Shown: positions 29,556-39,100 of the stretch, one piece after another | Numbering within the stretch: the stretch's first letter is position 1 | Layout: each line of letters opens with the position of its first letter | Translations under genes and position numbers: made by a program | Notes under the pieces: generated by a model | What the model saw: the letters and a program-made list of their open reading frames with translations, nothing else | Database searches by the model: none | What the model was told of the DNA's origin: nothing | Assembly: GCA_027623235.1 (NCBI GenBank) | Contig: JAQBVJ010000010.1 | Coordinates: forward strand, 28,326-92,325 | DNA: 64,000 bases | Direction of reading: 5' to 3' | Source of the DNA: Planctomycetota bacterium | Lineage (GTDB): Bacteria > Planctomycetota > Planctomycetia > Planctomycetales > Planctomycetaceae

Positions 29556-29825
29556 TTAATCGCCGATGCCGAGGTTTCGCTCGATCGCTCGCGCTTTGTT
29601 GGACATCAGATACTTGCGTGATGGATCGTTCTCGTACTCAAGAGCCTCGCCGCCGCGGGCCTCGATGCCGACAGAATCCCATTGCGGGTCGGGGTTCTCC
29701 GTCGGGTCCCAGCCGTCATCCGCGTTGGGGCGGAGCATGGAGAATGTCTCTTTGACGGCATTTGTGATCGCGCATCCGGTGGTGCTGATGCCGAGAAGCA
29801 GTATGAGAAGAAAACGAATTCTCAT
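29556..29825 (-). CDS. Small lipoprotein of unknown function
   Basis: An 89-residue protein starting at 29825 (MRIRFLLILLLGISTTGC). The Cys at position 18 sits in a lipobox-like context, though TTGC is looser than the L-A-G-C consensus. The mature part is acidic and contains DDGWDPTENPDPQWDSVG and ends with an RAIERNLGI helix. Longer upstream extension of the frame is not protein-like. It overlaps nothing and ends 11 bases from the convergent DUF1501 gene. It lies 38 bases downstream of the TIGR03009/PASTA gene on the same strand. Its function cannot be inferred. Confidence 0.7.
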   Translation of the reverse strand: MRIRFLLILLLGISTTGCAITNAVKETFSMLRPNADDGWDPTENPDPQWDSVGIEARGGEALEYENDPSRKYLMSNKARAIERNLGIGD

Positions 29826-29863
29826 GGGATGATCCTTGCCAGACGCAGCCGACTGGCGATGCA

Positions 29864-31339
29864 CTATTTTGTGGACGCGGATTCTGACTCGCCGGGTTTT
29901 GCAAACAGTGTCAGAGTGACAGTGTCGCCTTTTTCGAAGGCCGTTCCTTCTTTGGGTGACTGGTCGTAGACGCGAAAGACATCCGATTCGCGGAGAGCCG
30001 CACGACCGCGTCTGAATTTCACAACAAGTCCCTGGTCCTTCAGCATTTTTTCCGCATCCGTCCACGGCAGCCCGACCACATTCGGAGCTCCGGTATCGCG
30101 TACGGTGGCCGACTGCCCGGAAGGAAGTTGGGGAGCGGTTCCGCCGGCCTGCTGGACGGGGTCTGTGTAGAGCGTGATTTTGACAAGGTTCCCCGGCTCG
30201 TACGTGATTCGCGGGGGTGGATCCTGCTTCGCAACTTTGAATTTGAGCTGAGCGTTGGCAGCTGGTTCACCCCGGTACAGCTTTACGGTGTAACCGCGAG
30301 CCTTGAGGACCTTCTCGGCGTCTCTGTAGTCGAGTCCAACGACGGAAGGGACCATCGGGCTCTGCGCTTCAGTGCGGCCAGGAGGGCCAGCAGCTCCCGG
30401 TTGCGCTGCAACCTGACTTGCTACTTGAATGTCATAGCCCTTCAGGTCGGGTCGGAACGGGTCGCTTGTGCCGAAAATCTTCTGAAAGAACGCCCCGGCC
30501 AGCAGGCCCGGTTTCGGATTCTTCTCAACCTTTGGAAACGTGTAGACGGTCTCGCGGCCACCGGTCGGGTCCATCATTTGAACGGCCATCGGCAGCATCG
30601 TTTTCCGCTCGATGCGAATTCTGGCCCACTTGTAGTTGGCAGCGTCCTGTCTCCAGCGAGGAACGGCGAGCAGGTCGAAATGATTTTCGATTTTGCCTGG
30701 ATTCTCCAGCCGAAGTTTGTATCGCTCGACCGCTTTCTCCGGAGCCATGCCAAAGAGGAATGGCAAGGGACCATCCATAATGTTGACGCCCTGGGACTCC
30801 TTCGGGATCGGATATTGCTGGACGGTTTTCTGCGGTTCGTCAATCACCAGGACCTGCTGCCCGTCGCAGATCCATCGTTCTTCCGTTTCGGGTTTCACAT
30901 TAAATGTTGCGACTTCGCCCGTTTCCGGATGCGTCTTTTTGTTCTGTCCATCAGCACCGGGTTTCGGTGTGAGGTCGATTCGTCCGCGCGAGGGAGCCTC
31001 GTAATAAAACTTTCCGATGGCTCTTGTCTCGACATTAAAGACGTAGTCGTAAATGAAGCGGCAATGCTCGCCGTGCAGCTTGTCAACCTTCTGCGAGGAC
31101 AGGTACCAGTCCTGCAGAGTCTGCCGCAGTTCCGGCGAAAGTTTCGCAAGCTCGGCGGCGGCATTGACTGGTGGCTCCGCGGCCGGCCCGGCTTGACCGC
31201 CTGGCCTGGGCTGAGCAGGCTGACGCGAAACGTCGCCCGGCTTGATGTCTGCGGTCTGTGAGCGTTGTGCGTTTACGGTGGAGACCGGCAACAGCAAGAG
31301 GCCGGCCAGGACCGCGCAGATCGAGATTCTCAACCTCAT
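29864..31339 (-). CDS. TIGR03009-type secreted protein with two C-terminal PASTA domains
   Basis: A 491-residue protein. The start at 31339 gives a signal peptide (RLRISICAVLAGLLLLPVSTVNAQ). A Gln/Pro-rich linker follows, then a region of about 200 residues typical of the planctomycete TIGR03009 group (LSPELRQTLQDWYLSSQKVDKL, WICDGQQVLVIDEP, GPLPFLFG). This has a LolA-like flavour of beta-sheet lipoprotein carriers. Two PASTA-like repeats close the protein: VVGLDYRDAEKVLKARGYTV onward and NVVGLPWTDAEKMLKDQGL onward. PASTA domains are best known from peptidoglycan-synthesis kinases and PBPs, where they sense wall material. Their pairing with this domain is unusual. Confidence 0.82.
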   Translation of the reverse strand: MRLRISICAVLAGLLLLPVSTVNAQRSQTADIKPGDVSRQPAQPRPGGQAGPAAEPPVNAAAELAKLSPELRQTLQDWYLSSQKVDKLHGEHCRFIYDYVFNVETRAIGKFYYEAPSRGRIDLTPKPGADGQNKKTHPETGEVATFNVKPETEERWICDGQQVLVIDEPQKTVQQYPIPKESQGVNIMDGPLPFLFGMAPEKAVERYKLRLENPGKIENHFDLLAVPRWRQDAANYKWARIRIERKTMLPMAVQMMDPTGGRETVYTFPKVEKNPKPGLLAGAFFQKIFGTSDPFRPDLKGYDIQVASQVAAQPGAAGPPGRTEAQSPMVPSVVGLDYRDAEKVLKARGYTVKLYRGEPAANAQLKFKVAKQDPPPRITYEPGNLVKITLYTDPVQQAGGTAPQLPSGQSATVRDTGAPNVVGLPWTDAEKMLKDQGLVVKFRRGRAALRESDVFRVYDQSPKEGTAFEKGDTVTLTLFAKPGESESASTK

Positions 31340-31457
31340 GAGCGTCTGGAATCCTTCCTGAAAAGTGCATCCGTGCAGTCGCCGAATCATTCAGCGACCT
31401 TGATCGAGGCGGGAGTCTATCGCTGCTCCAAAATTGGGGCGAGACGAGTTTTCTGCC

Positions 31458-32738
31458 TCATTTCGTTACTTGAATCGCCGTTTGCTGGATGGCCGTTTGT
31501 TGAATCGCACTGCCGAGCCCACCGTCCACTCGAACTTCCGGCAGACGTTCGGGTGCCGTTGACTCTTTCGGTCGGGGTTGAGTTGCCCGCTGTCGAATGG
31601 GAGTCCACGGCCCGGCCACTCGTTCGACCAGTGCCACGGCAAGTGCCCGGGCGTAGGCCTCGTGGCCTTGCCGGGACAGCTCACCGCGTGGCAGATACAG
31701 CGAACCCTTCTCTGCTGCGTTACGGAAGGCGGGGGTGGAGTCGCAAAACAGGAGCCTTCGATTCTGAGCGAATTCGCGAAGCCGGTTCGTCAGGTCGGTG
31801 CTATCCTGCCCGGCTTGACTCGCGAGATCGTGTTCCGTCGGGTGAGTTGCGACGACGAGGCCGCCGGGGACGGTTTCTGCAAGCCGCGCCAGATCTTCGA
31901 GCGGCGACAGCATGAGTGAAAGCTCTTCTCGCGAAACGCGGGCGGCTTCCTCGGACTCCTGGCCAGTCAACTCACCTGGAACGCTCGCCGGAAGGGGTGT
32001 GAATTCCGACTCAGGACTCCTTGCCGCAGTCCCGGAAAGCCACGACGCCAGCAGCCGTTCGGTGTGATGTACAACGAGAAAGTTCTCGCTGAGTGACCGA
32101 GTTCGTTTGGGGGCCGACAATTCGGGATGGCTGGCCGCGAGCGGCTGACCGTCGGCAGCCAGTTCGGTGCAGCGGCGGAAACGGTGATCGTTGTGGACGT
32201 CGCCCGGATTGACATCGATCAGCAGCATGTCCGGCTGGATCGCCAGCAGCTGGTGCCGGACCTGAAGAAGAGACAGCAGCGGGCACGAATCGGGAAGCCC
32301 GGCGTTGACCACTTCGATCCGCATCTGACTGCGTGTCTGCAGCCAGTGCTCAACACGAGCCGCAACCGTGAGCGACTCGTCTGTGGATGCGCCGAGAATC
32401 GCCTCGTCCCCCAGGATCACGATTCGAAACACGTCGCGTGGTTTGGGAAGCTCCAGTTCTCGGCCACGCAGGCCGAGGCTGTTTGTCCGAAAGAGGACCG
32501 ATTCCGCAGGCTGGTCCGGCGAATTGTGACGTGGGGTGATCTGTTTTCTCTGCAGCGGGGCTAGCCGGTGATGCGTCGTCCACGACGGCACGACTTCCGG
32601 GCCAGTGGTGAGCGATCCTGCATCGAGACCTGATCGGCATGCGGCCACGCGGAGCCCGATCTCGATCAGGCAGGGCGCAAGTACGATCGAAAAGACCGCC
32701 AGGCCCAGCAGCCACAGACTGCGTCGTCGAATTCGCAT
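31458..32738 (-). CDS. SGNH/GDSL-fold protein with altered catalytic serine motif
   Basis: A 426-residue protein with one N-terminal membrane segment (LWLLGLAVFSIVLAPCLIEI), so it is probably anchored facing outwards. From about residue 85 it follows the layout of planctomycete SGNH hydrolases: TNSLGLRGRE, then RIVILGDEAILGAS, NAGLPDSCP, and a late LSRQGHEAYARALA that fits the His block. The GDS motif reads GDE (D111, E112), so the nucleophile serine is missing. The protein may be inactive, or may use the fold for binding. A gene with an intact GDSFTLG motif of the same type lies at 54844. It precedes the TIGR03009 gene on the same strand, 118 bases apart. Confidence 0.72.
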   Translation of the reverse strand: MRIRRRSLWLLGLAVFSIVLAPCLIEIGLRVAACRSGLDAGSLTTGPEVVPSWTTHHRLAPLQRKQITPRHNSPDQPAESVLFRTNSLGLRGRELELPKPRDVFRIVILGDEAILGASTDESLTVAARVEHWLQTRSQMRIEVVNAGLPDSCPLLSLLQVRHQLLAIQPDMLLIDVNPGDVHNDHRFRRCTELAADGQPLAASHPELSAPKRTRSLSENFLVVHHTERLLASWLSGTAARSPESEFTPLPASVPGELTGQESEEAARVSREELSLMLSPLEDLARLAETVPGGLVVATHPTEHDLASQAGQDSTDLTNRLREFAQNRRLLFCDSTPAFRNAAEKGSLYLPRGELSRQGHEAYARALAVALVERVAGPWTPIRQRATQPRPKESTAPERLPEVRVDGGLGSAIQQTAIQQTAIQVTK

Positions 32739-33100
32739 CTTCCCTGACTCGCGCAGGCACAGCGACGCTGTCTTCTTCGGCGCAGAGCGGGTGATCGCAA
32801 ACGACGATAAAAATCGACGACTGGAGCCCGCAGACAGAATTCGACTGTGCGTTCATCCCTGATGGAAACGTCGCGAGATCGTAATCCGTCCGGCGAAAAC
32901 GGGACAACATCGATCTGCGGCACGTCTCCCAAAGGCGAAGGAGGAGCCGCCACACTTTCTCTTCCGCGTTTACTGACTGGTGCCGGCCAGCTTTCCGTCC
33001 CGTCATGAGGCGGCCGAGGAGAGGAATAAGAAGGGAAGGAACACAGGAATTCCTTCTTTCCTGCCTTCCTGATTCCCAACATCAACCGACGGCTCAGAAG
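32739..33100. other. 362-base gap with a polypurine/polypyrimidine hairpin
   Basis: No gene is seen between the two leftward genes. At about 33023-33076 a purine-rich stretch (GGAATAAGAAGGGAAGGAAC) faces a pyrimidine-rich one (TTCCTTCTTTCCTGCCTTCC) and they pair imperfectly. This is the same style of element as the longer hairpins at 52232 and 62223. The upstream promoter for the 32738 gene should be here. Confidence 0.5.
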
Positions 33101-36100
33101 TCAGCGTTCCCAGGTCCGAAGCTCGCCGACGATTTTCAGCATGTCGTTGCGGCGTTTTTCGAACACGCCGAACAGAGCCAGCATGCCGATTCCCGCAGCG
33201 ATGCCGAAGACCCACCACGGCCACACTTCGTCCAGGCTGCGTGCCGCGTGCCACACCATGCTCACCACCGAGAGCAGCAGGAACGACGAACCGAGATACA
33301 GGAACGCTCGAACTTTCAGCAGGATGCCGGCAAAGATCCCGATGATCGACAGCGTGGCGAGAATGATCGGCAGCCAGAGGTTCTCGCCAATTCCCGCGAT
33401 AAACATTTCGCCGGTCGAGCTCACGTAGATGATCGTCACGGAGGCGTACCGGATCGAGCTGACCTGGGCTGCGGTCAGGCGGTCTCGGTTGAGGTGCGCG
33501 GCCAGGAGTGCCGACAGAGCCGGCGGGATCATCCACAGTTGAGGTCGGGTCAGCAGTTCCAGGTCCATCTCGTTCCACATCGCCCACAGCCCGGCGTTGC
33601 CCAGGACCGCGGCAAGAACGATGTGAACGTACGACTTTCTCCACATCGAGAGGAACACGTAAACCAGTCCCGCAGCAAACAGTTCTGTCGAGTACGCCGC
33701 CGCAAGATCGCCTCTCGGCGTGACCATCCAGAAGCCGAGTGCCGGCAGCAACGGCAGCAGCGTGCCGGTTCGCTGCAGCGGATCGGCAAGAACGGCGTGA
33801 CCGGACCGGCGCAGGACCTCGCCGACGGCTGCTCCCCCAAAGGCGATCGCCATCACGATCAGCGGCCAGTACGGACGGATGCGTCCGCTGAACAGCTCGG
33901 GCATCGTCAGGTAAATGTGCAGAAAGAGCAGCCCGCCCAGCGCTTCGGCCGCGTAGACATAATACTGTCGCTGCTGCTCGTTCAGATGGAGCGGGTCTCG
34001 TTCCGGGTTAACGGCCATCGCGATCAAACCAGCGGCGAGCCCGACGAGAACTCCCGCGACGACGGCAATCTGCAGTCCCGTCACCGGCGATCCGATTCCC
34101 TTTTCGTAGAAGACTCCCTCAAGGACCAACACAACGGCAAGCGCCGCCAGCGCGAGGACTCCGTGAATCGACGAGACCGTACGCAGGGAACTTCGCCAGC
34201 GATCGATCGAGCCGGCCAGCTTCACGCCCGGCACGGCGAAGACAAACGTCGCCACGCTGAGCACCTCCAGCAGCCGGATCGAACGCGTCAGCCAGACAGA
34301 GCCACCGAATCCCGGCGTCGAGCAGCCCCACACAATGAACGTTGCGGAGACGCTCAGCAGGACCAGCGAACTCCCGCGCAGCCAGGTCAGTCGCGAGTCT
34401 TCGGTCGAGTCGGAAGCGGAGCGACACGCGTCGGCGAGAAAACCAAGTGACATGGCCAGCGCCAGCAGGCAGATCGGAGGCGTCAGCCGATCGAGTGTCG
34501 GGATGTCCAGCAGAGACGACCTCAGCGCCAGCAACGTGACAAGCGCGGTCAACGCCTGCGCGGTGATCGGCAGCCAATTGCGAGTTCCGGTCGCAGCGCG
34601 ATCGTTGTTCCACACGCCGAGTTTTTCGAGGTGCGGGAACCAGACGCCGCGTGAGGCGAGGAGTCCGGCAGCGACGGCAATGTGAATCGCGATGGCGACG
34701 CTTGTGACGAGCGGTTGTCGCGCGACGGGAACGACATCGAGGTAGATCAGCGTGCCGATTGCTGGCAACGCGAAGAAGCACGGCGCGACGTGACTGGCCG
34801 TGCGATCCCAGAGTGTGCCGATCAGCAGAGCTGTCAGAGTGACGAGCAGGACCTGACCGAGGTGCGCTGCCAGGCTCGACAGAGCGGGCAGAAAGTAGTC
34901 GGCATTCAGAGGCGTCGTGTGCAGCGTCGCGCCGGGAATCAGTTCCACCAGCAGGGCGAGGAGCAAAGCTCCGGCGACGGCAATGATCGTCAGCCGGCTC
35001 GGGATCGACGGGCCGGTCGCGGTTGGATCGAACACCGAGCTGGCTCGCCTCTGCCAGAAAAGTGTCACGGCAAGCCACAAGCCGGCGGTCAATGTGCAGG
35101 CCGTCACGAATGCCGCGGCAAGTTCGGTGAGGTTCTGGCTGCTCCGGATTGCGATGCCGGACTGACCGGAAAGCAGCCACGGCCTCAGCCACAGAACGGT
35201 CATCGCGACGACGGAGACGATCACGGAACTGTACGCCCAGCGCTGGCTTCTCGCTCGCAGTGCCGGGACTGCGAACACGGCGGCGGTGCCCACGCCCAGG
35301 AACGATGTCCACGCAGGCGAAAACGGATCGGAAAACAGGCTGCGGACGGCAAACGCCAGCACGCCGCCTCCCACAACGAAGCAGACCATCACGAGCGGTC
35401 GCAGCATCGACTCCAGCGGCGGCAGTACGCGGTCGTCGCCAGCTCGTTGTTCGGACAGGCCGACATTGGCGAGCGCGTTCCGGACGGACTCAGTGAAGCT
35501 CAACGAAGTCTCGTGCGAAAACCAGCGCGGCAGAAACCAGACGACACACGCAGCGACAGCGGCTGTCGTCAGCCAGCCTCCCGACAGGAAATGGAACACT
35601 CGCCACGACGCGGCACCCGGTCCATGCGAGTACTGGGAAATCGCCGCATAGGCAAACACGGCGAGCGTCGACAACGTGAGGGCCGATGCGACCGCCTGGC
35701 CGGTCGGACGCGGGCGACCTTTCAGCACGAGCACCGCGGACAGCAGCACAGTCAGAATTCCAGCGGCCTGGCTCTGCCCGGCGACCGAAGCAAACATGTG
35801 AGACGGCTGGCCAAAAATCAACAGCGTCGTCCACGCGGCCGGAACGAGCGCGAGGACTCGAACCAGGCGGTGCTGCCACTCAAGCGGCGTCAGATAAACA
35901 GGGTGAGACTGCAGCCGCGATGACGGACGCTCGGGCACGTCATCCGGCTCAGACGTCGCGGCGCGTTCCTCATCAGAGGCGGTCGCCGCGGGATCGACCG
36001 GAACGGAGAGCGGCCAGCGCCAGTCGGCGAGTTGCCAGCCGAGCCCGAACAGCACGGCTGCCACTCCCACCGACTGGACGGCTTGCACAAGGAGCACGAC

Positions 36101-39100
36101 TTCGCTGCTGACCAGGCGGCGGTCGAAAGCGAGGACGAGGTACAGCAGCAATGCGGCTGCCGACCAGACAAGCGATCCGCTCAGCAGAAACTCGGCGTGA
36201 CGTTTTCGAAACGCGGTGAAAACGGCCACCGCGACAAGAATGGCAAGAGGCAGCAGAATCGCCAGAAGCGCTGCGAATCCCAACGCGGGTTCGTGCGGCT
36301 GGCTGAGCCCGCCGGAGGTCAGGACGGCTCGCCCGGCAGCGAACAGACTGACCGCTGCGGCGGGCGCGGCAAGAAATGCGAAGCAGAGATGTTCCAGTTG
36401 CTCGCCGAAATTCGCAGGGACGAAGTTTCGCGCGACGCTCGCCAACTGGCCGGACGGGTGACGCTGCGCCTGCCACGCGGCGATTGAGATCGCTCCGGCC
36501 AGACCGGCCAGTCCGGTGCCGAGGATTAGTTGCGAGTGCCCAGGCAGCGCGACCGCCAGCGCGGCGGGCAACGTTGCCAGACAGAGGAAGGCTCCGGTGA
36601 GAGCGATCGGGCTGCGCCGTTCGCGCAGATGCAGGATGCCTGCCACGAAGGCCGCGGGCACGGCCAGCCAGAATTCGAGACTTGTGCCGTAGCCGATCAG
36701 CTCGCGCCATGGGTTGGCGCTGGAGCTGGTCCAGACAAAGAACACAGGCAGAGTGATCAGCGCGCCCAGAGAAACCGCTTCCCAGAAACCGGCGGAGTCA
36801 ATCGTCGACGGCGTTGCCGCTGTGGCCTGTCGCTCGCCGCGAACCTTGAATGCAAGGTGAATCGCCGCGGCGAGTAATCCGACCAGGGCGATGATCAGGA
36901 TCGGTGCCGAGTCAGGAAGCGGGCCGACATCGCCGCCAGCCTCGAAAAGCTCCTGCCCGCAAGCGGTCCAGGCGACGCCAGACGTCAGAACGATCATCGC
37001 TGCAGCGAGAACTCGGTCGACGGTCGTGGAGTCTTCGGCCGACAGCAGCTCGCCCAGTTTCGACCCCTTGAATCGGATTCTCAGTGCTGTCCAGAGTCCG
37101 CTCCAGAGCGTCAGGCCGAAAGCGACCGCCAGCAGGGCTCGCGGATCGGACACTCGCCCCACCCACCAGTCGCGAGACTGGCTGAGACCGAGCATCAGCA
37201 GTGACACGGTGGCGATGCCTGCCACCTGAGTCCCCGCGAGCAACGGCCGCACAGGCAGCGCGAGGCTGCCAATCAGCCAGGTCAACGTGACAACGGCTGA
37301 GAATCCGGCCCGTGTCAGGAAGCCTTCGTCCGCGCCGAACAACGTCCAGGGGAGAGTCAGCGTTGCGGTGAACAGCGCGGTCAGGACGGCGGGAATCACA
37401 AGACCCTCGCGGACTTTGTCGGTGGCTTCGGTCGCGGAGCGTGTGCTCAGCCAGCGTCGCGCGGCGAAGGCAAAGAGGCTCATGACAAGCCCGTGCGTCA
37501 GCAGCGAAAACACCAGCGGATGATCGGGAGTCAGCGACATTCGCCGCAGAAGATTCTCGACCGCCGTGTTGACGAACAGACCGTGAGAAACCGCTGCGAG
37601 GATCAACGCCGAGCCGACGTACGTCATCGCCGCGTGACGAAGGACGACCGCCGCGGCAAGTACGGCGACCGCGTCGATCAGCAGGCCGAGCGTCGCCAGA
37701 TTCACGTCGAGCGGCGTTTGCGTGCCGAAATTCAACGCGGCGTTTCCGCACGCGAGAAGCGATCCGATCAACAGGCCGGCTCCGCCGATCGCCGTGCTCT
37801 TAGCGGCCTCGCTGTTTCCTCTTCGCTTCAGGACGAACGCGGCTCCAAGTGTCAGCATCGTGCCGAGCTGAAGCAGAAATCCGCTTCGCCCCAGCAGAAG
37901 AACCGTGAGCAGGCTCGGTGTGTACGACCCTCCGTCCGCAGTTGAAAATGCGACACCCTCGCCGGTCGTTGTCAACGTTCCGAGGGCCAGGTGCGTTCCG
38001 ATGAGCATGGCCAGAGCCAGTGATTCGACCGCTGGTACGAGCAGTCCCATGAATCCCGAAATTCGAGCGAGCGCGACGAGGATGCCGAAATTCGTCAGTC
38101 CGATCGCAATCAGCATTCCCGGATGAGGCCAGGCAACGGCCAGGCAACTGGCCATCAGTAGTCCGCTGAAAAGGCTCAGGGCCGTGCCGGCCGTGCGGAG
38201 TTGCGACAGGTGCTTTGCGTTCGCGTCGCGGTGAATTCGCAGGCCGATTGCCAGAGTGCTCGCGGCGGCAACACTGACCAGCGGTGACAGCCAGCTCAGC
38301 GTGCCTCGGACGTCGCCAGTTTTCCAGGCGAGCAGACCCAGAGCGATCAGTGAGGAAAACGTGCCGATGCCGGCGACACGGAGAAGTTGAATTGTGCGTC
38401 GTCGAGTGAGCCTCGACCAGACCCGCGCTTCGGCAAGCTGGCCCGTACACGCAGCGACGAAGCCCGCGACGGGGATCAGTCCGAAAAGAATCAGCAGGCT
38501 GGGAGCGGTCGTCGTCGAGACCGTTCGATTGATGACGATCTGCCCCAGGCACGGAAGCAGTGCGGCCAGCGAGAGTGGCCACCATTTAAAAGGACGGGAA
38601 AGAACTCGCGAGCCGCTGATCGAGACGGCTCCGAAAACGGCACAGCCAATCGCAATCGCGACCAGCACAAGCGGATCGCCGAGCGACCTCATCGTGCCGC
38701 GATTGCTCAGCGCGATCGCCGCGAGAAAATTCAACGGGATCAGCAATTGCGCGATCGTGAGCAGTCCGCGGCTCGTCGTTTTCAGTCGCCACCGGCGAAG
38801 CGTGTAGAGCCCGGCTCCGTGAATCGCGGCGGTCACCAGCAGAAAAAGCAGGGCGGGAAAATACGGAATCGATTCGAGCGTCGACCACAGGCTGATGACC
38901 AGACCGATCGAACAGCCAACAATCAGCACGCTGCTGATCAGCTCGCCCCAGCGAATGTTGCGGTCTTCCATGAACGCGCCAAGGAGTTCGCCGAAGCTGC
39001 GGCCGGATGCGGACACGGTTTGTTTCGCCGCCGTTGTTGCCGCGGGGTGCGCCTTCTCCAGAGGTGCTGATGCCGGCGAAGCGGGCTTCGTTTTCGCTTT

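Noticed and set aside
32350..33006. Minus-strand 218-codon frame overlapping the SGNH gene start
   Set aside because: Its longest part overlaps the SGNH gene in another frame, and the rest is low-complexity and not protein-like.
33005..38807. Long plus-strand open frames of 100-480 codons opposite the giant membrane protein
   Set aside because: They are Arg/Gln/Pro-rich, lack family resemblance and ribosome binding sites, and arise from the codon bias of the minus-strand gene.
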